Shown here piece after piece: positions 14,988 through 23,003 of a stretch of 29,598 nucleotides of DNA; position 1 is the stretch's first letter, and each line of letters opens with the position of its first letter. The stretch is from a virus: positions 1 to 29,598 of IMG/VR virus record IMGVR_UViG_3300025071_000031; one strand, written 5' to 3'. The position numbers and the translations under genes are program-made. The notes beneath the pieces were generated by a model. That model was not told where the DNA came from, did no database searches, and worked only from the letters and a program-made list of their open reading frames with translations.

Positions 14988-16763
14988 TCACCTGTGCTTC
15001 AAAATCATGAGTGCATTCCACGCGCTATCAATAGGGTCTTCGGAAAACTCCATCTGTGTCGGCATCATAGGCTCTTTGGGTTTCTTTTCAGTAAGTGTAG
15101 GTGCAGGTGGCTCATCCGGTGTGGATGGCTCATCCGGTGCAGATGCGCCGGGGTCTTCGCCTCCGCCGCCTGTCAATGTAGGCGCAGGGGATGAAGCGTC
15201 ACCGCCACCAAAGCCGCGTCGGTCAGCGTGTTGTTGAGCCATTCTCCTTTGATATGCGGTCAATCTTCGCTTACCGCCACTCTTTGTAGGAACGGCTCTC
15301 ATCGCCCCTTCTAATCCACCCATGTCGTTTCCGGTGAAGTTTCTCATCGCATCAACAAGCGAGCGAGAAGTTCTTCCTCGCGTTGTGTTTGCCGCGCCGA
15401 ACTCTTTGTTTCCGTCATGGCCTTCTCCCGAAAAGTTCGCGTAAGCGTCTTCTTCGGGTTCGGGCATTGGTGTGTCGGTTTGAGCCGCTTCAACAGCCGC
15501 CGGTTCTGCGCCTCCCGCAACTGCTTCGGAAGGTGTAGGCATAGGTGATGCCTCTTCGGGCATTGCCGTTTCCGGTGAAGTTTCAGTCATTGTAGGTGCA
15601 GGTGAAGTTTCAGTCATTGTAGGTGCAGGTGAAGTTTCTTCTTCTGCCGCGGGTGGAGTTTCAATAGCCCTGTCTTGAGCCTGTTTATCTCCGATTTGTC
15701 TAACCCTGTCGCGGAAACTTCTTTTCGCGTCCGGGTCATTGAGTTTCTCATTGATGCCGCCTTGTGACTCCATCAATTCAGCCAACTTCGCTTGTTGCTC
15801 ATCAGTTCCGGGCAACTTACCTGTTGCCGCATTACCGCCATGCATTGTATTTTTCAAGTTGCGTATCTCGTCTTGATTGTCTCTCAAACTACCTTCATTG
15901 CTGATACGCCCGCGTTTTGCGGCTCGGTTTTCAGCGTATGCCTTTGGAGCGTTTTTGATACCTTGTGCTAATCTTGACATTCTTCCGCGGAATCCTTCTT
16001 TGGCTGAACCGTCTGCTTCGCGACCCATTCTGCCGGAGAAGAAATCTTTTGCCGCGCCAAGAGCCTGTTTGCCTCCTTCTTTTGCCGCGTCATATCCGCG
16101 ACCGGCCATATTCATAGCACCTGCCGCACCTGCCGCCATAGCAGGTCCGGCTGTATCTCGCATGTAGTCGCGAGTAGCACCTGCGGCTTGCTTGCCTCTT
16201 GCCGCACCGCGACTTGCAATATCTGCAACTTTCTCACCTGCGGTGATAGGTTGACCTGCATCCGCGCGGTCTTGTAAGTTTTGAGTTTTGCGTCGTTGTT
16301 TGATTTCAGCGCGATTTGCTCGCCCTTCGCGGCGCATATCGCGACCGCTTGTTTGGCGATAGTTTTGTGATTGGTCCATCATCACGCCGCGCGGAGCATT
16401 GCCTCCAAATTGAGTTGCACCACCTGTTGCCGCAAGCGGTGTCCCCACCTGCTGTGCTTGTTGAGGTTGTTGTGGTTGAGTTGGTTGAGGTTGAGTTGGT
16501 TGAGGTTGTTGTTGAGGTTTCTGCACCATCGCCGCCGCCGGATTCTTGAGAACCATTTCTTTGAGAAGAATGTCGGGATGAGTTTGATTAACGCTTGACA
16601 TAGCCTTTAGAATAGGCGCGTAAGAAGTATCGCTATCATCAAACAGAACATAGTTTGCCTCTTGCAAAGTGTGTCCTTTCTTATACATGTATTCCATCGT
16701 TCCGAGGATTACACCGTCATTCATCATGCTACTATTCCATTCTATTTCGTCCTCTATATCCAT
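14988..16763 (-). CDS. Large disordered assembly-type protein with FSEDP C-terminal peptide
   Basis: 591 aa from the ATG at 16763 (GGAGGTC six bases before; TAATG overlap with the upstream stop). The N-terminal 60 residues look folded and contain KGHTLQEANYVLF, close to a segment at the start of the giant protein. Then come a Gln/Pro tract, an Arg/Ala/Gly-rich basic middle (about 140-350), an acidic Pro/Thr/Glu region with SPAPTMTET repeats, and a C-terminal peptide FSEDPIDSAWNALMILKHR. I do not recognise a family. Its place between TerS and TerL candidates, and the shared peptides, suggest a head-assembly or virion-internal adaptor, by inference. Confidence 0.82.
   Translation of the reverse strand: MDIEDEIEWNSSMMNDGVILGTMEYMYKKGHTLQEANYVLFDDSDTSYAPILKAMSSVNQTHPDILLKEMVLKNPAAAMVQKPQQQPQPTQPQPTQPQQPQQAQQVGTPLAATGGATQFGGNAPRGVMMDQSQNYRQTSGRDMRREGRANRAEIKQRRKTQNLQDRADAGQPITAGEKVADIASRGAARGKQAAGATRDYMRDTAGPAMAAGAAGAMNMAGRGYDAAKEGGKQALGAAKDFFSGRMGREADGSAKEGFRGRMSRLAQGIKNAPKAYAENRAAKRGRISNEGSLRDNQDEIRNLKNTMHGGNAATGKLPGTDEQQAKLAELMESQGGINEKLNDPDAKRSFRDRVRQIGDKQAQDRAIETPPAAEEETSPAPTMTETSPAPTMTETSPETAMPEEASPMPTPSEAVAGGAEPAAVEAAQTDTPMPEPEEDAYANFSGEGHDGNKEFGAANTTRGRTSRSLVDAMRNFTGNDMGGLEGAMRAVPTKSGGKRRLTAYQRRMAQQHADRRGFGGGDASSPAPTLTGGGGEDPGASAPDEPSTPDEPPAPTLTEKKPKEPMMPTQMEFSEDPIDSAWNALMILKHR
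15109..15144. repeat. 18-nt tandem repeat, two copies
   Basis: Two adjacent copies (15109-15126 and 15127-15144) differing by two bases, coding for the repeated DEP-type Ser/Thr-Pro-Asp-Glu-Pro segment near the C-terminus of the 591-aa protein. Confidence 0.7.
15574..15638. repeat. 27-nt tandem repeat, 2.4 copies
   Basis: Two identical 27-nt units (15574-15600, 15601-15627) and an 11-nt partial third. In the coding frame each unit gives SPAPTMTET. Perfect identity points to recent duplication by slippage or recombination. Confidence 0.8.
16476..16505. repeat. 15-nt tandem repeat in Gln/Pro tract
   Basis: Two exact 15-nt copies (16476-16490 and 16491-16505) encode repeated PQPTQ units in the 591-aa protein. 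Confidence 0.7.
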
Positions 16764-18616
16764 TATAAGACCTCCATGCATGACGCTTTGATAATGTTAA
16801 CCACATCGCGTCTTACTTGAAAATGTTTCGCTATCCTATCCCAATCTCCAATACTCATCGCGATTGCGCGAATATCGGCTGATTCAAGGTCAAGTTGTTT
16901 CGCTAATCGCGACATGTCGTTGGGGTTTCTCGGATTGAGATTCTTGTTCGCGACAGACTTCATGATGCTCGCATCCTCCCAAGTGTCATGTCTTTGAACG
17001 CGTTCCATGATTGTCGCGATTGCACCCATTGGGTCATCTTCGGAAAACTTGAATTGGTTGGGGTCAAACTGCGGGGCGAATGCAGGGAATGGTGAGAAGC
17101 CTCCACCTCCACCTCCTGTTGCGCGAAAACCTGTGCTACCTCCTTGTTCTGCGAATGGGTCGTCAGCAGAAGGTGCTTGTGATAGTTGGTCTAATGGTGG
17201 GCCACCACCTGCACCTCCACCTCCACCGTCGGGAGGTGGTAATGCACCGCCGTCGCCACCCGCACCTTCGTCCATGTCAATATGTGCGGGAACTGTGTCA
17301 TAGTAGTGTGAAGTTTCGGAGTCAATCTTGTTATGCATAGAATGCATCTCCGGCGCGACACCCATCTCTTCAAAGTTGATAGGTTCGCCACCTTGCTGAA
17401 CAGCAAAAGTGTTCCATCCATCAACAACGGAAGTAGGGGCGGGAGAAGAACCAAGCGCGCCGTTCACATCAATTTCCATCTCTTGTGCTGTCTTTAGCAT
17501 AGACATGAGGCGAATTGCACCGTCTGTTCTGCCCCTATCCATTCCTTTTATTTTCTTCGCAAATTGACTCTTGTGAGAATGATATAAATTAGAAGAGTCG
17601 GGGTTTGAACCTATCTCTAAATGGTTCGCAATGTCACGAACTAAGTTGTTGAATTGTGTGTTAGAGCCACGCTTACCTCGCCCTAACATTGCTTGAGCGA
17701 TAGGTGCGCGAGCCATCTGTTCTGCTAATCTTTTACCTACCCCTTGAGCCATTAAATCTCGTATAACATTTGTTGGGGGGCGACCTGCCCCTGTGTGTGG
17801 TATCATGAATCGCGGGTGTCGTTGCGCAACAGTCGCGATAATATCGTAAGGTCCAATTTGACCATAGAATGCTTTCTCGCGTCTTGATTGAGAATGATGT
17901 TCGGGGTAGGCGTGGTTGTCGGGGTGAGTTGGGTCTTTCTCGTTTGAATTGTAACGGCGGAGAAGCCCCCGCATCTGCCCGTCTTCCCCCGGTGCGCGTA
18001 TGATGTGTTGAGGTTCAAACACATTTGATTTCAAACCCAACTCACTTTCAATACCCAAGTCTTTGTTAATGTCTTGAAACTCTTTGTGAGAATGAAAAGC
18101 CGCAGACTCCAACGCTCGCCCTGCTGTTGGATGCGGCGCGTTGTTAGCATGGAGGTTGATGATTTGACCTTTATCATTCCTAACCTTTCTCCTTGATGAA
18201 GGAACTCTCCTTGCTTCATGCGCACCATATGTGTTTGTCATGTAAGCGGGATTAAGGTTGCCGTTTTCATCAAAATACTGCTCTAATTTATTCCTATCAT
18301 CGCCATTCTTTCTCTTAATATCATTGAAACGCGCGCCCGATTGGTTGAGAACATCCTTCGCGAACTTCAACGCGCTTTCTTTTGGATAACCTTGCTTCGT
18401 CAACTCGTCTGCATAGAAGCGAGCCGCCGCCTCAACAGGCCAATAACGCATATGGTCGGGAATCTCCGCGTGAGGTTTGTTGGTCTTGTGGTCTATGTGA
18501 AAATGAGACATTTCCTTATGCGGCGAATCCGGTCCGGGGAATGACATACGCACCATTGTGCCATCAGCCAACTGTTTGAAAACGCCCTTACCCTTGAGGA
18601 TAATATCATCAAACAT
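16763..18616 (-). CDS. Large His-rich protein with C-terminal HTH-like segment
   Basis: 617 aa from the ATG at 18616: GAGGTGG seven bases upstream and TGATG overlap with the upstream gene decide this over the further in-frame start at 18664. The N-terminal 400 residues are hydrophilic and His-rich with no family I recognise (MFDDIILKGKGVFKQL opens it). A Gly/Pro-rich linker follows (about 450-520), then FKFSEDDPMGAIATIMERVQ, close to the C-terminal peptide of the next gene. The last 45 residues look like a helix-turn-helix (WDRIAKHFQVRRDVVNIIK). This might bind DNA, perhaps during packaging. It also contains SPAPT, a short motif repeated in the neighbour. Function unknown. Confidence 0.82.
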   Translation of the reverse strand: MFDDIILKGKGVFKQLADGTMVRMSFPGPDSPHKEMSHFHIDHKTNKPHAEIPDHMRYWPVEAAARFYADELTKQGYPKESALKFAKDVLNQSGARFNDIKRKNGDDRNKLEQYFDENGNLNPAYMTNTYGAHEARRVPSSRRKVRNDKGQIINLHANNAPHPTAGRALESAAFHSHKEFQDINKDLGIESELGLKSNVFEPQHIIRAPGEDGQMRGLLRRYNSNEKDPTHPDNHAYPEHHSQSRREKAFYGQIGPYDIIATVAQRHPRFMIPHTGAGRPPTNVIRDLMAQGVGKRLAEQMARAPIAQAMLGRGKRGSNTQFNNLVRDIANHLEIGSNPDSSNLYHSHKSQFAKKIKGMDRGRTDGAIRLMSMLKTAQEMEIDVNGALGSSPAPTSVVDGWNTFAVQQGGEPINFEEMGVAPEMHSMHNKIDSETSHYYDTVPAHIDMDEGAGGDGGALPPPDGGGGGAGGGPPLDQLSQAPSADDPFAEQGGSTGFRATGGGGGGFSPFPAFAPQFDPNQFKFSEDDPMGAIATIMERVQRHDTWEDASIMKSVANKNLNPRNPNDMSRLAKQLDLESADIRAIAMSIGDWDRIAKHFQVRRDVVNIIKASCMEVL

Positions 18617-19881
18617 CACAGTCCACCTCTTCGTGTGTAAAGGCCATAAGCGTGTGCGCCCCACATTGTAGGGTCGTCATCGGGGTCTGTTTCAGTAGCA
18701 CCTGTTGGTGCAGAAGTCATACGCGGTGCGGCGTTTGGTGTAGGCCCATCCGGTGCAGGGTCAAGAGAAGCATCCATCTTTCGCGTCAAATTGCGAAGCA
18801 ATTTTTCTAATTTGGAAACAAGCCTTCGGTATTCAATTTTATCCGAATGGCTCATACGCGGTCTTGAAGCCCTACCTCGGATGTAATCACCCAAAACGCC
18901 CTTCTTGATGAACTCAAGAGACGCGAGGATAGAACTTTCATCCAATGCGGATGCTCCACCTGTCGCTAAATCGTGGTCTTTTGAATGACTTGCACCCATA
19001 GGTGTGTCGGGGAGTCTTGGAGTGTGTGTCTTTTTCGGCCCAAGCAACGCATCGCGGTATTTAGGTGCGCCGCGTATAGCATGGGGCTTTCTTGATTCTG
19101 TGGTTTCAGTAGGAATAGAAGGAGTAACAGGTTGAGTAGGCATCATTTGACGCTGTTCGCCCCTGCGCGCTTCTGCTTCTTTCTGTCTTGGGTCGGAATA
19201 ATTTATCTTTGGTCGCGTTCTTCCTGTAAATTGACTTACATAACGCGGATAAGCCGCATTCATTCTGCTGTAAGCGGGGGATAACATAGACGCTCTTACA
19301 CCCGCCATTGTTCCTGTTACACTACCGGGAGTGCGCGTTGCGCCGGTTTTGAGTTTACGACCTGCTTTCCTTTTTCGCTTATTTTTCACAGTTTCAAGAG
19401 TCTTAGTTCCTCTTTTCTTTCTCCCTTTAGTAGCGCGCTGTCGTGCGCGAACTGTGTCAATAGTAGTTGTTTTTTGAGGTTTATCGGTGTCGTATTTTGG
19501 AGGCTCGTCTTTTTTTTTAATGCTATCAAACGCTACATCCATTGGTTCGCCTGTCATGACACCCATGCCTTGACCGTTAGCGCGTGGATTAGCACCATCA
19601 ATAGCATCAGCCTGTCCGACTTGACCTGCAAGTTCACCGGCTTCTTCGGTAGGTCGCTCTTCATCTTTGGTGTTCTGTTGAGGTATTTTGATTTGTAAAT
19701 GTTGAATGCCTTGTAGGAGACGAGCGCGCTTCTCTTGCTTCTCAGCCTTCTTCGCGTTATGCTTAGCGCGCTCTTCGGAGTCTTCGCGACCAACAATGGA
19801 GTCTTCTTCTAATTCCTCCGCGCTATAACGCGGATTGAAGCGGAGTCCCGCTGTGCTACCTGTTCCGTCCCCCATCGGCAT
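18616..19881 (-). CDS. Basic disordered protein of unknown function
   Basis: 421 aa from the ATG at 19881, which overlaps the upstream TAA (TAATG) and has GGTGG about nine bases before it; an ATG at 19899 lies before that site. The protein begins MPMGDGTGSTAGLRF. A coiled-coil-like charged segment (about 35-60) is followed by EPMDVAFDSIKKK (112-124), a strongly basic stretch (RKKRGTKTLETVKNKRKRK), Pro/Thr-rich linkers, SSILASLEFIKKG (around 310) and a helical segment near the C-terminus. No family recognised. The two short peptides resemble those ending other proteins of this block. An assembly role is an inference from position. Confidence 0.8.
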   Translation of the reverse strand: MPMGDGTGSTAGLRFNPRYSAEELEEDSIVGREDSEERAKHNAKKAEKQEKRARLLQGIQHLQIKIPQQNTKDEERPTEEAGELAGQVGQADAIDGANPRANGQGMGVMTGEPMDVAFDSIKKKDEPPKYDTDKPQKTTTIDTVRARQRATKGRKKRGTKTLETVKNKRKRKAGRKLKTGATRTPGSVTGTMAGVRASMLSPAYSRMNAAYPRYVSQFTGRTRPKINYSDPRQKEAEARRGEQRQMMPTQPVTPSIPTETTESRKPHAIRGAPKYRDALLGPKKTHTPRLPDTPMGASHSKDHDLATGGASALDESSILASLEFIKKGVLGDYIRGRASRPRMSHSDKIEYRRLVSKLEKLLRNLTRKMDASLDPAPDGPTPNAAPRMTSAPTGATETDPDDDPTMWGAHAYGLYTRRGGL

Positions 19882-20306
19882 TACAACACACCACCGCACA
19901 ATGATTCAAAAGACCTTTGGAGGACACTTGGTATATTGTAATAGAACAAACACACATCTTCATTCTGCTGAAACGCTGAACCGTATGAACTGAAAATAAG
20001 GTGAACGGCGGTTAATTGGTGCGCGAGTATGCTCTTAGTCTGTATAAACTTCTCACCATCGTCAACCATCATTATTTTGAATTGAGTTTCCACATCGCGA
20101 AGCACCCCCCTGTGTGTATGATACTCAGCATAGATTTGCGGAGCCATGTTGCTTACCGCGTGATGCCAACGGTCAATAACATGATGAGTGAGTTTGAAAA
20201 ACTTAGGGTATTCTTCTGTGCTTAATGGGCGGCTTATCAAGAGCAGGTCATTGTCTTCAATATCATCACATTGGATGAAGGGGACATAGACCGACTTCTC
20301 ATTCAT
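19881..20306 (-). CDS. 141-aa protein of unknown function
   Basis: I take the ATG at 20306 as start (GGGTGA five bases upstream; 8-nt overlap with the upstream gene) rather than the ATG at 20417, which would bury 112 nt in the preceding gene. The product begins MNEKSVYVPFIQCDDIEDND and looks compactly folded: alternating hydrophobic strands and helices, several His and aromatic residues, no repeats. No family recognised. It lies between the TerS candidate and the large assembly-type proteins. Confidence 0.78.
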   Translation of the reverse strand: MNEKSVYVPFIQCDDIEDNDLLLISRPLSTEEYPKFFKLTHHVIDRWHHAVSNMAPQIYAEYHTHRGVLRDVETQFKIMMVDDGEKFIQTKSILAHQLTAVHLIFSSYGSAFQQNEDVCLFYYNIPSVLQRSFESLCGGVL

Positions 20307-21009
20307 CGGCTTCACCCATGAGTTTAGTGCGCAACCTTCGCCACACTTCGGGTGATTCCTTCGCCAATTCAACTTTGAGAATGTTAATGGTTTGCGCGTT
20401 GATGTTTTCGGTGACATTACCTGCGGCGCGGTCTTGTATCTTCATCATCATGTGAATAGTGTCGCGAACCTCTTTATGAAGCGAAACGATGTTCCTAACA
20501 TATTGAGGGTCGTTCCTGTCAGCATCGTCAAGAAAGAAACCCAACTCCCCGTTAAGGCGATTCAAATTGCTTCTAACCGACTCCATTTCACCGCCCGCTT
20601 GAATAGCAATAATATCTGCCGCACCTTTCTGCACAATAGGTTTGAGATGATGTTTTAGGTGATGATACACTGATGATTCGGCAATATCGCCTCCAATGTC
20701 GTCAGCAATCTCTTGTGTTGTCATAGCCGCGTTGTAATAAGCCATTTCAAGCGATTCCCGCTTAAGAGATGTGCAGAACAAGCATTCGCTGTTACTACCC
20801 ATGTGATATTCACCCATATGGTTGCGAAAGTGGCGGTCAGCCGTTCCTTCGCGCCAATCCTTGTCTTTATCCAATTGCTTAGCGATGACGATGCCATCCT
20901 TCATCAATTGTTCTAAACCGTCGCGCTCATCATCTTGACAAAAACCACAAGATGCGCGGGTAATTCTTTCGCCCACAATCAAGCGCAGGGGGAAACACTT
21001 GAAAATCAT
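20299..21009 (-). CDS. Duplicated zinc/HTH protein, candidate terminase small subunit
   Basis: 236 aa. Two successive modules have matching layout: C21-x2-C24...H60-x3-H64, and C76-x2-C79...H117-x3-H121. Each begins CxFC, continues into a helix with Leu-Glu, and ends in a basic HxxxH helix (RHFRNH; HHLKHH). The second also shows an HTH-like MTTQEIADDIGGDIAESSVY. The C-terminal half (about 140-236) is helical and may oligomerise. Position upstream of TerL and HTH-type DNA binding suggest the small subunit that recognises viral DNA; a zinc-finger regulator is the alternative. The start is uncertain: the ATG at 21009 has no ribosome site, and GTG (20976) or TTG (20982) starts would keep both modules. 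Confidence 0.72.
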   Translation of the reverse strand: MIFKCFPLRLIVGERITRASCGFCQDDERDGLEQLMKDGIVIAKQLDKDKDWREGTADRHFRNHMGEYHMGSNSECLFCTSLKRESLEMAYYNAAMTTQEIADDIGGDIAESSVYHHLKHHLKPIVQKGAADIIAIQAGGEMESVRSNLNRLNGELGFFLDDADRNDPQYVRNIVSLHKEVRDTIHMMMKIQDRAAGNVTENINAQTINILKVELAKESPEVWRRLRTKLMGEADE

Positions 21010-21027
21010 TCCGTTATAGACCCACTC

Positions 21028-21342
21028 ATGCGCTTACCGAAAAAAACGCCGAGAATCGCGGGCGTTCCCCTCAACAAAACAGCCGCAATCAGCCTCGGAA
21101 GAGGCGTTAGGGATTCTTTACTTAACAGAAAGGTGGATGAGGCGGAAAAAGCGCAAAGATTAGAGATATGTCACAGTTGTGAACACTTTAGTGCGCCGCG
21201 TTGCACCCTTTGCGGATGCTACATGAACTTTAAGTCAACTTTAGCGTCAAGCGAATGCCCTGTTGGTAAATGGTCATCCTTGCGAAAACTTGCGATAAAC
21301 CATTCCGGTGAAACTGAAAAGGCCAAACAAAGCGACGAGTAA
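21028..21342 (+). CDS. Small zinc-binding protein, only plus-strand gene
   Basis: 104 aa from the ATG at 21028. The frame opens earlier (TTG at 20935), but that would cover the start of the opposite gene and has no ribosome site. The C-terminal half carries RLEICHSCEHF...RCTLCGCYMNFKS...SECPVGKW: a C-x2-C...C-x2-C-G-C...C-P-x-G-x-W pattern that I know from many small phage proteins of unknown function. The N-terminus is basic. It starts 18 nt from the opposed TerS candidate and its last 69 nt overlap the 3' end of the convergent membrane gene. No Shine-Dalgarno site is visible, so a leaderless transcript is possible. Confidence 0.75.
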   Translation: MRLPKKTPRIAGVPLNKTAAISLGRGVRDSLLNRKVDEAEKAQRLEICHSCEHFSAPRCTLCGCYMNFKSTLASSECPVGKWSSLRKLAINHSGETEKAKQSDE

Positions 21343-21516
21343 ATACGACAGGCTTGTTGAATCCATTGAACCGCTGTTAAACGCGATAATCATAAAACAA
21401 CCAAGTGTTAGGCTGATTAACTGAACCATAATCATGTCAACGATGACAGACTTACGCATATTGCTAAAATCACTTACCGCGCTAATTAAACCGCCCGTCC
21501 AATCTCCACTTTGCAT
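21274..21516 (-). CDS. Small protein with two membrane helices
   Basis: 80 aa from the ATG at 21516, with GGTGGTC upstream; a GTG at 21528 lies within that site. Two hydrophobic segments (about VQLISLTLGCFMIIAF and LSYLLVALFGLFSFTGMV) separated by a short Ser-rich loop make a hairpin membrane protein, ending in YRKFSQG. It is the last gene of the GTPase cluster and starts 2 nt before the stop of the previous gene's end is cleared. Its 3' end overlaps the plus-strand zinc gene tail to tail. A virion-membrane, holin-like or host-membrane anchor role is possible; none can be chosen from sequence. Confidence 0.75.
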   Translation of the reverse strand: MQSGDWTGGLISAVSDFSNMRKSVIVDMIMVQLISLTLGCFMIIAFNSGSMDSTSLSYLLVALFGLFSFTGMVYRKFSQG

Positions 21517-21517
21517 C

Positions 21518-22096
21518 TTAACGACCACCTGTTGCTAATCCGCGCACTAATGAGCCAAGCCCGCCGCCAACATTCTGCATCATGCCGGGGTCAGCCATCG
21601 CCGCATCCAACATTCCTTGCATACTGCCTTGATTTGCCATAGAAACCATCTGTTGAACTTGCATTTGGTTCTGCTGAACCACATTTGAAGAAGTGTTTTG
21701 GATTTGCGTTTTGCTCATAGTAACGCTATCAGCAGTTGGTAATCCTTGAACCCCGCTAAAGTCAAACTTGTAACCGTCTCCGTCTTCAATTAAGCGCGCA
21801 TTTGAAAGCATAGCGTGTGTTGATACTGCAACAACGCTACTTAACAAGTTAATTAGCGGCTGAAAGTTCGCATCATTCGCTAACCATCGCTCAATGAGTG
21901 GATTTGAAGTGATAAGCGCAGAAATTATATCCATTTCGCTTGGTGGGGCTTGATATTGTGGCTGTCCCCACGGAGTCTGCTGTTGCCCCCATTGCTGTTG
22001 CCCCTGCATAGGCACTTGTTGTTGCGCACCGGGTAATCCGAGGTTAATAGCACCTGTTTGCGCGGGTTGTTGGTTGTTACTGAACGGCCACACCAT
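21518..22096 (-). CDS. Gln/Met-rich protein of the GTPase cluster
   Basis: 192 aa with a strong GAGGTGGTATC-ATG start. Residues 1-50 are Gln/Pro-rich and disordered (MVWPFSNNQQPAQTG start). A central, probably folded part follows (about 55-115: DIISALITSNPLIERWLAND and a helix with VVAVSTHAML), then a Gln/Met/Asn-rich segment and a Gly-rich end. The Gln/Met composition is shared with the upstream 297-aa protein and the membrane protein at 23970-24509, which suggests the three form one complex. No known family. Confidence 0.78.
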   Translation of the reverse strand: MVWPFSNNQQPAQTGAINLGLPGAQQQVPMQGQQQWGQQQTPWGQPQYQAPPSEMDIISALITSNPLIERWLANDANFQPLINLLSSVVAVSTHAMLSNARLIEDGDGYKFDFSGVQGLPTADSVTMSKTQIQNTSSNVVQQNQMQVQQMVSMANQGSMQGMLDAAMADPGMMQNVGGGLGSLVRGLATGGR

Positions 22097-22105
22097 GATA
22101 CCACC

Positions 22106-22999
22106 TCACGCGTTCCCCTCATTTGATACTGTCGGTAAAGGCATCGCATTCGCGTTTTGCATCTGTTGTTGCATTTGATTCATAGCGAGTGCCTCGTAAA
22201 GCAACCTGTTGTTCTGCCCTCCTTGAAACTGCCGCATATCAAACACAATGAGCGTTATGTCATTAGCACCTGTCGCCGCGTTCGTCATATGCATGATAGG
22301 AACATTGTCGCGCTCTAACATCTTGAAGAAGGGTTGATAGTTTTGTAGTTGAGGTGGTGTATTGTCCTTTTTCTTGATAGTTTGAATCGGAACTGCTACT
22401 ACCGACACACCTTTCTTGAGTTTAGCCTTTAGCGTTCCACCCTTAGCCTCTTGTTCCGCTTCTTCTTCGCGTTCCCACTTAGCAAGCATATGATACAAAT
22501 GCAAGTGTTCGGGGCAGTAAGTGCCTCGCAACTTGCGCCCGCTTGTGACACCCTCTCGCGCTACAAACGCTTCGGGTTCACCTGTGACCGAATTGTGAAA
22601 ATACAAGTCCCATAGCGATTTTCCTGTCTCTTCATCAACTATTTGGTCGTATATGTTACCTGCTAAGCGAATAAGATTCTCAACATCGCATCCGTCAATA
22701 CAACATCGCATTGTGTTGGTATTATATCGGTATTTTCCGCCAAAAAACCACCTACGAGGTGAAAAAAAGCCTCTCTTTGTTGGTTTTAACAACCTATACG
22801 CCTGTTTAATGTCTTGACGGCGCGCCTTTGTAGGATTAGCATGTCTTGATGGGTAAAAATTGACTTGCGGCACTTCAACAACGCCCGATTGTTGTTGCAT
22901 AGCGGCTTGCGCCGCGGCTTGTTGTTGTATTTGCGCTAAAGGCATGTTTGTTTGCGCCGCGAGCCTCAATAAGTCTGTTTGTGTTTGATTTCCAAGCAT
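22106..22999 (-). CDS. Cys/His protein with Gln-rich arms, GTPase cluster
   Basis: 297 aa; GGTGATTAA-ATG gives a firm start. Gln/Ala-rich N-terminal arm (about 14-38), then a basic stretch (KARRQDIKQAYRLLK) and a Cys/His region: C99, C100, C104 and later C162-x2-H165, with H167 and H170 near, suitable for a zinc site (RCCIDGC ... YCPEHLHLYH). A strand-rich part follows (VSVVAVPIQTI; DITLIVFDMRQF), then a Met/Gln-rich C-terminus. Unrecognised. It begins 4 nt after the GTPase stop, so it is very likely translated with it and could be an effector, but that is inference. Confidence 0.78.
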   Translation of the reverse strand: MLGNQTQTDLLRLAAQTNMPLAQIQQQAAAQAAMQQQSGVVEVPQVNFYPSRHANPTKARRQDIKQAYRLLKPTKRGFFSPRRWFFGGKYRYNTNTMRCCIDGCDVENLIRLAGNIYDQIVDEETGKSLWDLYFHNSVTGEPEAFVAREGVTSGRKLRGTYCPEHLHLYHMLAKWEREEEAEQEAKGGTLKAKLKKGVSVVAVPIQTIKKKDNTPPQLQNYQPFFKMLERDNVPIMHMTNAATGANDITLIVFDMRQFQGGQNNRLLYEALAMNQMQQQMQNANAMPLPTVSNEGNA

Positions 23000-23003
23000 T
23001 TAA

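Noticed and set aside
20935-21027. Upstream extension of the plus-strand zinc gene to a TTG
   Set aside because: It would overlap the opposed TerS candidate's coding start, adds an unconvincing sequence, and has no ribosome site.
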